This document shows, one piece after another, positions 31,024-39,644 of a stretch of 64,000 nt of DNA. Both the position numbers and the translations under genes were made by a program. Where the stretch lies: the NCBI GenBank assembly GCA_964593155.1, contig CAZQHE010000003.1, forward strand, positions 9,869 to 73,868. Direction: 5' to 3'. Under the pieces are notes generated by a model. It did not search any database. It worked only from the letters and a program-made list of their open reading frames with translations, and was not told the origin of the DNA. This DNA comes from JAJRXK01 sp964593155 (GTDB lineage Bacteria; Krumholzibacteriota; Krumholzibacteriia; JAJRXK01). Position 1 is the first letter of the stretch. Each line of letters begins with the position of its first letter.

Positions 31024-31048
31024 CCGCGTCCGGGGCCCCCGGACGCGG
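31024..31048 (-). terminator. terminator of the rubrerythrin operon
   Basis: CCGCGTCCGGGG and CCCCGGACGCGG are perfect complements around one central base: a 12-base-arm palindrome 26 bases past the DUF3501 stop, followed on the minus strand by TTTCGCG. It separates the operon from the sensor kinase gene. Confidence 0.7.
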
Positions 31049-31074
31049 TCGCGGATCACGATATCGGGCGCAGC

Positions 31075-31644
31075 TCAGGCGACGGCCCCGTCCTTCAGAT
31101 CCTCCTCGATCGCCCTGCGCTGCTCGTCGGTCAGCTCGACCCGGACCTCGAGCGCCGGCAGATCACTGCCGAGCGCCACGGGCACCTTGCCGTCGGTGTC
31201 GAAGGTCATGTACTGCACGCTCGACACCCGGGTCTCGCCCACCTGCCGCTCGTCGTACTTCGGACGGACCTTGGTGCCGTCCTCGAGCTCGGCGTAGATG
31301 TGCTTGGGCAGGTCGAGCCACTCGACCAGCTTCACCGCGCGCTCCTCGGCGGTCTCGACCTCGATCAACAGGACGCAGCCGATCTCGTCGGGGCGGCCGA
31401 GCAATTCGTTGTACGTGTCGATCTCGTGCTGGATCGCGTCTTCCTTCACGATCTCCTCGGCGCGCATCATCTCCTGGATCTGGTAGCGCACCGTGTCGGT
31501 GTTCTCGAACAGGAAGGTGAGGTGCTCGCCCACGTGCACACGGCGCGGCTCCTTGACCTTCATCATCCGCTCGCGTTCGGCGTCGCGGCGCTCGATCCAT
31601 GTCTGGTAGTCGACGATGTCCTTGCGTTCGACCTTGCGGGCCAT
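31075..31644 (-). CDS. DUF3501 family protein
   Basis: The protein has 189 residues with the recognisable family core: VHVGEHLTFLFENTDTVRYQ, then IQEMMRAEEIVKEDAIQHEI and DTYNELLGRPDEI. The biochemical function is unknown. In many bacteria DUF3501 is the constant companion of a CCG-domain iron-sulfur protein and rubrerythrin, so a role in peroxide or oxygen defence, or in repairing redox proteins, is inferred. Its ATG overlaps the stop of the CCG gene (ATGA), so the two are translationally coupled. It is the last gene before the hairpin at 31024. Confidence 0.88.
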   Translation of the reverse strand: MARKVERKDIVDYQTWIERRDAERERMMKVKEPRRVHVGEHLTFLFENTDTVRYQIQEMMRAEEIVKEDAIQHEIDTYNELLGRPDEIGCVLLIEVETAEERAVKLVEWLDLPKHIYAELEDGTKVRPKYDERQVGETRVSSVQYMTFDTDGKVPVALGSDLPALEVRVELTDEQRRAIEEDLKDGAVA

Positions 31645-33005
31645 CACTCCGTCTCCTCGGCCGGGGTCTCGATCTTCGTGGGGAATCCGTCCTCGCGGTA
31701 GGCGGCCGCGAGAATGCTCATGGGGTGCATGGGCTTGCGTCCGGCGTGCTGTTGGAACTGCAGCGCGGCCAGCGGGCAGTCGGTGCTCCACACCTCGGCC
31801 TTCTCGGCGCTCTTCACGCCGTCGAAGGCGCGCTTCCCGACGCGCTGGCTCGGCTCGAAGCCCTCGACGCTCATGGCGTAGGTGCCGTCGTGGCCGCAGC
31901 ACTCCATGGTGGTGTGCGGCTTGGTCCCGGGGATCTTGCGCAGCAGGTCACGGCCCTTGAATCCGACCCCCTGCGCGCGCAGGTGACACGGCGCGTGGTA
32001 GGCCACCTGTTCGCCCGGCGTACTCTTGAAGTCGGTGTTGAAGCGATCTTCCTTGCGGATGCCCCACAGGAACTCGCTGGGGTCCATGACCGCTTCGGCG
32101 AGCTGCTTCGCGCGCTCGCGGTCGGCGCCCTCCAGCAACTCGGGATACTCGCGCCGCATCATCATGGAGCACGTGGGATTGATCGCCAGGATCTTCGCGC
32201 CCCGCTCCACGTGGGGCATCAGCACGTCGAGGTTGTTCGCGGCCTGCTCGCGCACGCTCTCGAGGTCGCCCTTCTCCCAGGCGGGCATGCCGCAGCACTG
32301 CAGGCCCTTGGCGCAGCGCAGGTCCACCTGGTTGCGATCGAAGACCTCGCAGGTGTCCTTACCCACGTGCGGTTCGTTGTTCTGCACGTAGCAGGTCTGG
32401 AACAGGACCGCCTCGCCGCCGACGTCGAAATTGCGTCCGCTCTTCTCGGCCCACTGCTCGAATGTGACCGGCGCGAAGTCGGGCAGCAGCTTGTCGCGGT
32501 GGATGCCCAGGGTCTTCTCCATGAACACGCGATGGATCTTCACGCGGTTCATGGTGTTGGCGAGCCCGCCGCTCGCACGCGCGGCCGCGGCGCTCCGGTC
32601 GGGCTGACTGAGCACCTTGTCGCGCAGGGGTATCCCCCGCTCCTTCGCGCGCTGCGCCTTGTAGCGGTGCACCAGCTTCGGGAAGTCGAGTTGGTACTCG
32701 TGGCCGTCGCGCACCGTGTAGGGACACTGCACTTCGCACAGCTTGCACTGGAAACAGTCGTCCATGATCTGCTCGGTGTCGCGTGCGTTCACCTGACGCA
32801 CGTCACCGTCGTAGTGCGTGTCGAGCAGATCGAACAGGCGCGGGAAGCTGTCGCAGAACTTGAAGCACATGCGACAACCGTGGCAGATCTCGAAGGTGCG
32901 GGTGATCTCGGACTGCAGTCCGTCGGGGTCCCAGTACTTCGGGTCGCTGGGATCGTAGGTCAGCCCGTCGGTGGGGGAATAGCTGATGGGCTTGTCGGCA
33001 CTCAC
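31644..33005 (-). CDS. CCG-domain iron-sulfur oxidoreductase (HdrB/GlpC-related)
   Basis: The protein has about 453 residues. Two [4Fe-4S] ferredoxin-type motifs lie in the N-terminal third: CHGCRMCFKFC and CFQCKLCEVQCP. Two cysteine-rich CCG domains follow (CYVQ...CCGMPAWEKGD and CHLRA...ECCGHDGTYAM), as in heterodisulfide reductase HdrB and the anaerobic glycerol-3-phosphate dehydrogenase subunit C. The GTG at 33005 is preferred because GAGG stands 9 bases upstream; an in-frame TTG at 33011 is too close to that site. It sits between rubrerythrin and DUF3501, so electron delivery to rubrerythrin or a related redox repair role is likely but unproven. Confidence 0.9.
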   Translation of the reverse strand: MSADKPISYSPTDGLTYDPSDPKYWDPDGLQSEITRTFEICHGCRMCFKFCDSFPRLFDLLDTHYDGDVRQVNARDTEQIMDDCFQCKLCEVQCPYTVRDGHEYQLDFPKLVHRYKAQRAKERGIPLRDKVLSQPDRSAAAARASGGLANTMNRVKIHRVFMEKTLGIHRDKLLPDFAPVTFEQWAEKSGRNFDVGGEAVLFQTCYVQNNEPHVGKDTCEVFDRNQVDLRCAKGLQCCGMPAWEKGDLESVREQAANNLDVLMPHVERGAKILAINPTCSMMMRREYPELLEGADRERAKQLAEAVMDPSEFLWGIRKEDRFNTDFKSTPGEQVAYHAPCHLRAQGVGFKGRDLLRKIPGTKPHTTMECCGHDGTYAMSVEGFEPSQRVGKRAFDGVKSAEKAEVWSTDCPLAALQFQQHAGRKPMHPMSILAAAYREDGFPTKIETPAEETE

Positions 33006-33131
33006 GAACAAGAACCTCGACGTCGGCGCGGACGCTCAGGGGGAACGGCGATCCGGTTGTGATGGGAGTTGGTGCGTCGGGGCGGATGTGCACGGTGCTT
33101 CCACACCCACCCCGACACGACCGAACCGGAG

Positions 33132-33551
<420 letters not shown>

Positions 33552-33555
33552 GGAT

Positions 33556-34062
33556 TCAGGACTCCTTGGAGAAACCGGGGTCTCCCGGGTGGTTGGTTTC
33601 ACCGGGGCGGCCGGAACCGCCCGCCCCGACGGCGGTGTGCTCCTGGCACTCGGAGCACAGGACTTCGTACTCGATGTTCACGGCGACCAGGGACACTCCG
33701 TCGGGGAGCATCGGCGCTTCCTGCGGCCGGAGGCCGGTCCGGGCGACGTCGAAGACGGCGCCGCAGTGCCGGCAGATGGCGTGGTCGTGGTCCTGCAGGG
33801 TGCCGTCGACGCGGAGCCGACCTTCGGGCGTGTGCACCCGGCGGAGCAGGCCACGGTCGATGAAGCTCTCGAGCGTGGAGTAGACCGTGGACAGGGAAAG
33901 GCTGGGATGCTTGGCCCGGAGCGATTCGTAGACCATCTCGGCGGTCGGATGCCGCCGATCCTCCTGCAGATGGTCGAGAATCGCGACACGGGACGCCGTG
34001 GCGCGCAACCCCGCCTCGCGGATGCGGTCGATCTGCGGTTGCTGGTCTTCCAACCTCTTCAT
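33556..34062 (-). CDS. Fur/PerR-family metal-dependent repressor
   Basis: The protein has 168 residues. The winged-helix DNA-binding half has ATASRVAILDHL and LSLSTVYSTLESFIDRGLL. The dimerisation half binds structural zinc through CRHCG and CSECQEH (both CxxC). Regulatory-metal ligands such as HDHAIC are present. It heads the operon with rubrerythrin, the CCG protein and DUF3501, so a peroxide-sensing (PerR-like) role is inferred rather than iron uptake control. The start at 34062 follows ttggagcg. An imperfect palindrome just upstream could be its own operator. Confidence 0.9.
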   Translation of the reverse strand: MKRLEDQQPQIDRIREAGLRATASRVAILDHLQEDRRHPTAEMVYESLRAKHPSLSLSTVYSTLESFIDRGLLRRVHTPEGRLRVDGTLQDHDHAICRHCGAVFDVARTGLRPQEAPMLPDGVSLVAVNIEYEVLCSECQEHTAVGAGGSGRPGETNHPGDPGFSKES

Positions 34063-34071
34063 AATCGCTCC

Positions 34072-34086
34072 AATCCAGGAATGATT
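34072..34086 (-). promoter_or_regulatory. candidate Fur/PerR operator
   Basis: On the minus strand AATCATTCCTGGATT has 4-base outer arms (AATC/GATT) that are perfectly inverted, inside an AT-rich patch 10-24 bases before the regulator's start. It is also flanked by TAATC/GATTA. This resembles the AT-rich 15-bp boxes of the family, but the inner half does not match a known consensus. Confidence 0.3.
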
Positions 34087-34218
34087 ACTAGGAAAGATGC
34101 GGGCAGGTCGCAAGGCGGAATCCACCATGATCCCGTCGTCTTCCCCGACTCTACGCGGTTCGGAGCCTCTTCGCTGTGATTCGTTGGTACCAATCAAGTG
34201 GAGGCAGGATCGCCGGCT

Positions 34219-36039
34219 CTACTCCCACTCGATGGTCCCGGGCGGCTTCGAGGTCAGGTCGATCGTGAGGCTCCCGACGCCGGGCAGGGCCAGGATCGTG
34301 GCGCGCAGCTGGGCCACGAGGGCCTCGGGCAGAGGGACGGGCGCAGCCGTCATGGCCCTCTGCGAGCGTACCGGCCGGAGCACGACCATCTCTCCCTCGC
34401 GCCCCGCCCAGGCCAGCGGGACCAGCACCGTGGGGCACTGCCAGATCTCGTCGTAGAGTCCGTGCTGCTCCAGTCCTTGCATGACCAGGGCGTCGGCCTC
34501 ACGCAGGGTGTCGAGGCGCGCGCGGGTCATGAATCCCGGAACCGGAGACACCGAGTCCGGGTGGTCGGCGCCGAGGTTCCAAACGCAGCGGTTCACGTAC
34601 GGGACCTCGGCACAGATCGCCTTGACCGCGGCGCGGGCGGTCGCGTCGTCGACGTCGCCGCTCAGCAGCACCGGGTGCTCGTAGGCGCGGAGGTCGGCCT
34701 TCACCCCAACCGACCGGATGGGCAGGGCCGTGGCCTGCACACCGAAGCGCGCGGCGACCGCCGGCAGCGTGTCGTGGATCTGTTCGAAGTGATGGTCGTC
34801 GGGCCGGCCGTCGCCGCACAGCAGACGCACGCCCAGACCGGGGCCGGGGAAGGGGTGCCGCCACAGTGCCTCGTGCGGGATCCCCAGCTTCTCGCCCAGC
34901 TCGCGGACCTCGACCTTGTACAGCTCCTTCAAGGGCTCCACCACCCGGCCGGCCGCGATCATCTCCTCGATCACCGGCACCCGGTTGTGGTGGGTCTTGA
35001 TCACGTCGGCGCGCTTGGTACCGCCGGTCTCGATCGTGTCGGGGTAGATGGTGCCCTGACCGAGCAGGTGGTCCTCGATGCCGAGTTCGCGGGCCTTCTC
35101 CTCGAACACACGCACGAAGGTCTCGCCGATGATCGCGCGCTTGCGCTCGGGGTCGGTCACGCCGTCGAGCGCGGCCAGGAAGGTGGCGCTGGCGTCGACG
35201 AAGTGCAGGTGTTCGTCCAGACCGAGTTCGCGGAACAGGTCGAGTACCTGCTGGCTCTCGTCCTTGCGCATGAGCCCGTTGTCGACGTGCAGCAGGTTCA
35301 CGCGTTCGGGGCCCAGGGCCTTGCCGAGCAGGGCCGCGGCCACCGTCGAGTCCACCCCGCCGCTGGCCAGCAGGAAGATCGAACGATCACCCACCTGCTC
35401 CTTCACCCGCTCGATCTCCTCGGCGAGGAAGGCGTCCATGTCCCAGGTGGCCCGACATCCGCAGATCTCGAAGACGAAGTTGGCGATCATGCGATCACCG
35501 TGCTCGGTGTCGTCGACCTCGGCGTGGAACTGGAAGCCGTAGCGGCGCAGCTCGTCGTTGCCGATGGCGGCGTAGCGGTGATCGGTGGCGCCGTGGGCGC
35601 CGGTGGTGTAGCCGAGCTCGCGGAAGCCGGGGCCCAGACCGGTGACCGAGTCGTTGTGGCTCATCCACACGGTCTCGACCGGGCCGAGGCCGGTGAAGAG
35701 CGGATGCTCGCCGGTGAGGTGCAGGTCGCTGTGCCCCCACTCCTTGCCGCCGTTGACGATGCTGCCGCCGTAGTGCTTGGCGATCTCCTGGTGGCCGAAG
35801 CAGAAGCCCAGGATCGGCTGCTCGAGATCGAACACCCGCTTCTCGTAACCCGAGTCCTCGTCCTGCGACGACAGGGCCGGACTGCCCGACAGGATGACGC
35901 CCTTGACGCCCGCGTAGGCCTCGATCGGGTCCTCGGGCTGACGGATCTCGGCCAGGACGCCCTGGCGGCGCACCTTGGCCGCGATCAGGTGGGCGTACTG
36001 CCCGCCGAAGTCGACGACGGCGATCAGGTCGTGCTGCAT
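34219..36039 (-). CDS. guaA: GMP synthase (glutamine-hydrolysing), eukaryotic-type long form
   Basis: This enzyme makes GMP from XMP, ATP and glutamine. The protein has 606 residues against about 525 for the usual bacterial enzyme. The class I amidotransferase domain has the catalytic Cys80 in GFCFGHQ. The ATP-pyrophosphatase domain has the P-loop SGGVDS near residue 226. Between GPGLGVR and LREADAL lies an extra segment of about 130 residues containing LPIRSVGVKADLRAYEH, and the protein ends DLTSKPPGTIEWE. Both features match the long dimerisation domain of eukaryotic GMP synthetases. The ATG at 36039 follows ggagtcccc. It stands alone, downstream of the Fur gene's promoter region and divergent from the VTT gene. 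Confidence 0.94.
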   Translation of the reverse strand: MQHDLIAVVDFGGQYAHLIAAKVRRQGVLAEIRQPEDPIEAYAGVKGVILSGSPALSSQDEDSGYEKRVFDLEQPILGFCFGHQEIAKHYGGSIVNGGKEWGHSDLHLTGEHPLFTGLGPVETVWMSHNDSVTGLGPGFRELGYTTGAHGATDHRYAAIGNDELRRYGFQFHAEVDDTEHGDRMIANFVFEICGCRATWDMDAFLAEEIERVKEQVGDRSIFLLASGGVDSTVAAALLGKALGPERVNLLHVDNGLMRKDESQQVLDLFRELGLDEHLHFVDASATFLAALDGVTDPERKRAIIGETFVRVFEEKARELGIEDHLLGQGTIYPDTIETGGTKRADVIKTHHNRVPVIEEMIAAGRVVEPLKELYKVEVRELGEKLGIPHEALWRHPFPGPGLGVRLLCGDGRPDDHHFEQIHDTLPAVAARFGVQATALPIRSVGVKADLRAYEHPVLLSGDVDDATARAAVKAICAEVPYVNRCVWNLGADHPDSVSPVPGFMTRARLDTLREADALVMQGLEQHGLYDEIWQCPTVLVPLAWAGREGEMVVLRPVRSQRAMTAAPVPLPEALVAQLRATILALPGVGSLTIDLTSKPPGTIEWE

Positions 36040-36208
36040 GGGGGACTCCCGGGACGGCTTGAGCGGTGGGAACGGAGAATGTAGCGCGATCGGCGGGCAG
36101 TGGACAGAGCCGGATCCCGGACCGGTCGGTACCGGGATCCAGGCCTCCCCGATGGCGGGCGCGGGCGGTCGCGCGTTGACTGGCACGTCCGTCCCCGAGG
36201 AGTCGACC

Positions 36209-36919
36209 GTGCCGCGATCCGATCGCCGGAGCCGATCCGTACTCGTCGCGAGTGCGCTCGTCGTCGGGGGCGTGGCCGTTGCCTATCTCACGATTCCCGG
36301 CGTCGGCGACTTCGTCGACGAGATGCTGCGCGTGCTCACCAGCGACGACCCCGACCGGGCGCGCCGCTGGGTCGAGCCCTTCGGTTGGCGCGGCCCTCTG
36401 TTGATCGTGGGCCTGATGACCGCACAGATGTTCCTGATCGTGATCCCGTCCTGGCTGCTGATGGTCCTCGCCGTCCTGGTCTACGGCGAGGGGCTCGGAT
36501 CCCTGATCTCGCTCGTGGCGGTGGTGACGGCGTCGTCGGTGGGCTACGGCGTCGGCGCCGCGATCGGCCGACATTCGGTGCGCCGCCTGCTCGGCCCGGG
36601 CACCGAACGGCGCGTCCGCGACGAAGCCTGCCGCTACGGCGTGTGGGCCGTGGTGATCGCCCGTCTGTCGCCGCTGTTCTCCAACGACGCGATCAGCTTC
36701 GTCGGCGGGCTGTTGCGCATGGGCTACGCGCGCTTCCTCGCGGCGACCGTCGCCGGGATCGTCCCCCTGATCGGGCTGATCGCCACCTTCGGACGCAACG
36801 CGGAGACCATGCGCACCGGGCTGCTGTGGATCTCCGTGGTCAGCATGTTGGGGCTGGCCGCGAAGATCGTGCGCGACCACCGACGCGGCGACGCGGGGCC
36901 CTGCCAGGGCCGCGGGTGA
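36209..36919 (+). CDS. TVP38/TMEM64 (VTT-domain) membrane protein
   Basis: The protein has 236 residues with about six hydrophobic helices. The central VTT/SNARE-associated domain shows the family pattern: VIPSWLLMVLAVLVYGEGLG, then GYGVGAAIGRHSVRRLLG and the conserved RLSPLFSNDAISFVGGLLRM. DedA/VTT proteins are linked to lipid scrambling or undecaprenyl-phosphate and phospholipid handling. The start is a GTG with GAGGAG 6 bases upstream. The 169-bp spacer from guaA holds the divergent promoters. Confidence 0.85.
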   Translation: MPRSDRRSRSVLVASALVVGGVAVAYLTIPGVGDFVDEMLRVLTSDDPDRARRWVEPFGWRGPLLIVGLMTAQMFLIVIPSWLLMVLAVLVYGEGLGSLISLVAVVTASSVGYGVGAAIGRHSVRRLLGPGTERRVRDEACRYGVWAVVIARLSPLFSNDAISFVGGLLRMGYARFLAATVAGIVPLIGLIATFGRNAETMRTGLLWISVVSMLGLAAKIVRDHRRGDAGPCQGRG

Positions 36920-36950
36920 CCGGGCCGGAGCGGCCACCCGCGTCCGCGGA

Positions 36951-38721
36951 TCAGCGAACCAACGTGAGCTTGACCACCCGCGTGGCATCGGGCGTGCTCA
37001 GCCGCGCGTGGTAAGTGCCCGAGGCTGCCGCGTGGCCGGCGTCGTCGACACCGGACCACACCACCTCGTGCCGACCGTGGTCGAGTACGTCGTCCACCAG
37101 GGTGCACACCCGACGCCCCGCGGTGTCGTACACCCGCAGTTGCACCGGCGTGCCGTCGGACGGCAGCTCGAACGACAGCTCCGTCGCCGGGTTGAAGGGA
37201 TTCGGTACCGGCGCGTGCAGCACCACCGAACGCAACGGCACCGGCGCATCGGTCGTCGTGGTCGGCGCCGCCGCCTCGCACTCGTTGCCCGCGTCGTCCA
37301 CCACCGCCAGACGGTAGGTGTCCCCCCAGGTCCCCGTGTCGTCGTGCCACGACGTCGCCGTCGTCTCGCACACCAGCTCCTGCGCCTTCGCCGCGCGCGT
37401 CCGGTACAGACGGAACACAAGGAAGTCCGGAGCCGTGCTCGGCGACCAGCTCAGGTACACCCCTTCGGTCGTGTACGACACCGCGAAGCCGGAGGTCGGC
37501 TCGGGCACCAGGTCGTCGACCGAGTAGCCGCTGTCCGGTACGGACTGATAGTACACCAGCGGGTCGTCGGTCATCGCCCGCAGCAGGAAGCTCGACCACC
37601 AGATGCCGGCCGACGTGGAATCGCCCAGCGTGGGAACCACGCACTGGTACACGTCGTCGCCGGCGGCGGGAACGCTGGCCACGTAATCCCAGCCGTCGAG
37701 CTTGGCCCCGGAGTCCTCGCGACGATAGATGTCGTAGGAGAGGATCGTGGGCGCGGTGGGGCCGTCGTACTCCGAGCGCAGCCACTCCAGGCGCACCTGA
37801 CGGCCCTGGTCGTTGCCGACGTCGGTGACCGACAGCAGCCGGGGAGCCGGGGAGTACTCGACCTGGACGGCGAGGTCGTCGTAGCGGACCCAGTCGTCGG
37901 TCTGCTGGACCGGATCCCCCCACTCGCTCGCGTAGATCACCCCCTGGACCTTCTCCAGCCGTTGTCCACGAAGGAACTCCCCCTCGTACCAGGAACGCGG
38001 CGGCCGGTAGCCCGCGATGTCCTGGGTCTCGCCGTTCACGGTGATCGACACGTACTCGTCACCGGCGTGGTCGATCACCAGCTGCACGTGGTGCCACGTA
38101 TCCCACGCCNNNNNNNNNNTGCCGACCCTGCTCCGCCAGCCGCTCGCCCGTCAGCGCCAGGCCCGCCAGGTCCTGGCCGACGGTCAGAGGAATCGGAAGT
38201 CCCCCCGATCCCACCGGCGAATGGAAGACCTGGACGTCGAGGCCGGTGACGTCGCGGGGGGCCTGCTGACCCGACACCAGGCGAACGCCACCGATGAGGA
38301 AGCCCGGGTGCGGTCCGCCGACGGCTTCGACGTCGGCGCGGTAGAGGTTCTGGGTCGTGGTGTCGCTCGAGCGGCAGAAGACGTCGAAGGACAATCGCAC
38401 GATCGCCACCTGCGTCAGGTCCACCCACTCGTCGAATTCGCGGTAGCCGTAGGTCTGCACGCCGGAGGCGTTCGTGATCGGAGCGTAGAGTTCGAGGCAA
38501 CGGCCGGGGTCACCGCCGCTGCCGAGGATCTGGGCGCTCGCATCGCCGCTCAGCGACCGGTACCACCAGTCCTGATCGGCCGCGCCGGGGTGGCCGGTGA
38601 GATCCCCGGCGGTGCAGTCCTCGAAATCTGTGGAGTAGACGATGGTCTCTGCCGTCGACGGAACGACCGCACCGAGGATCCAGACGATCACCAGCGATGC
38701 GGTCAGGGCGCGATGAGCCAT
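36951..38721 (-). CDS. secreted protein with C-terminal FlgD-like sorting domain, split by a 10-N gap
   Basis: The signal peptide MAHRALTASLVIVWILGAV with PSTAET cleavage starts at 38721. The first 200 residues look like a jelly-roll or lectin-like domain (YSTDFEDCTAGDLTGHPGAA, LSFDVFCRSS). After the gap come WHHVQLVIDHAGDEYVSITV, completing such a domain, a fibronectin-III-like region and the APVPNPFNPATEL plus Ig-like tail. The 10 Ns shift the frame, but both sides join in one frame if the true gap is a multiple of three, including zero (CAG then GCG TGG). It is therefore one gene of about 586 codons, not two. It probably binds carbohydrate at the cell surface. Confidence 0.75.
38110..38119. 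other. 10-N gap inside a coding region
   Basis: Ten Ns interrupt the minus-strand secreted-protein gene. The reading frames on the two sides differ by one base with 10 Ns and agree with 0, 9 or 12, so the length given is not the real one. Confidence 0.9.
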
Positions 38722-38944
38722 GACTTCCCTCCCAGGAATCGTTTGTCCAGGCCGAGAGGGACCCACGGCGAGGATTCTAGCCCGGAACCGCATCCGTGAC
38801 CCATCGTGCAGCGGCACCACTTCTGTCCGGCCCGGGGAGAGGGTTGGGGACGCTCCCCATCTCGTCGTGATCGCACGCGGCTACAGTGTCGGGACGAATT
38901 CGTCGATCCGTGAACGGGATCCGACCCGACCCAGGAGGTGGACC

Positions 38945-39550
38945 GTGCAGGTCCCACTCGAACTGACCTTCCGCGGCGTGAAGAAGACCGAGGCCCTCGA
39001 CGCCCTCGTCCGCGACAAGGTCGAGAAGCTGCACCGCGTGTGCGACTACCTCACGAGCTGCCGCGTCGCGGTGGAACGGCCGCAGGGCAACCCGTCGGCC
39101 GGGAGTTCCTACCGCGTGCGCGTGGCGGTGCAGGTTCCCCGTGGCCACGAACTGGTCGCCGTCCGCGAGCCGAGCCAGGGCACGGTGAACGACACTCTCG
39201 AGACGGTGATCCATCGCACCTTCGACGCCATGCGGAGTCAGCTGGAGCAGCTCGTGGCCAAGCAGCGGCGCGACGTGAAGGCGCATCCGTCGCAGGACAT
39301 GGTCGGCATCGTCGACCAGTTGTTCCCCGACGAGGATCACGGCTTCCTCAAGACGCCGGAAGGCGAGAGCGTCTACTTCCATCGAAACGCGGTGGTGAAC
39401 GCCGATCTCGAGGATCTCGTGGTGGGAACCGGCGTCCGTTACGTCGAGGAGATGGGCGAGCACGGGCCCCAGGCGAGCACCGTGCAGGTGGTCGCGCGCG
39501 TCGGCGGACCCCGACGCGGGGAGGCCCGTGAGGAAGCCGGAGAGCAGTGA
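38945..39550 (+). CDS. hpf: ribosome hibernation factor (HPF/RaiA) fused to a cold-shock-like domain
   Basis: The protein has 201 residues. Residues 1-110 are the S30AE/HPF domain that binds the 30S decoding region in stationary phase (VPLELTFRGVKKTEALDALV, then YRVRVAVQVPRGHELVA). Residues 125-185 resemble a cold-shock domain: HGFLKTPEGESVYFHRNAVV, then LVVGTGVRYVEEMGEHGPQA, the RNA-binding OB-fold pattern. Long HPFs normally carry a different dimerisation domain there. The start is GTG with AGGAGG 7 bases upstream. It is monocistronic, 94 bp before the amylase. Confidence 0.88.
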   Translation: MQVPLELTFRGVKKTEALDALVRDKVEKLHRVCDYLTSCRVAVERPQGNPSAGSSYRVRVAVQVPRGHELVAVREPSQGTVNDTLETVIHRTFDAMRSQLEQLVAKQRRDVKAHPSQDMVGIVDQLFPDEDHGFLKTPEGESVYFHRNAVVNADLEDLVVGTGVRYVEEMGEHGPQASTVQVVARVGGPRRGEAREEAGEQ

Positions 39551-39644
39551 CCAGGGCACCGGTTTGTCCGGCTCCGGACGCGGTGTTAGACTGAACCGTC
39601 GAAGGCGCGTCCCGCGCCGACACCCCCCGTGGAAGGCGAATCCC

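Noticed and set aside
38944..39531. Alternative frame through the hpf gene
   Set aside because: Arg-rich shadow frame; the HPF and cold-shock patterns are in the frame starting at 38945.
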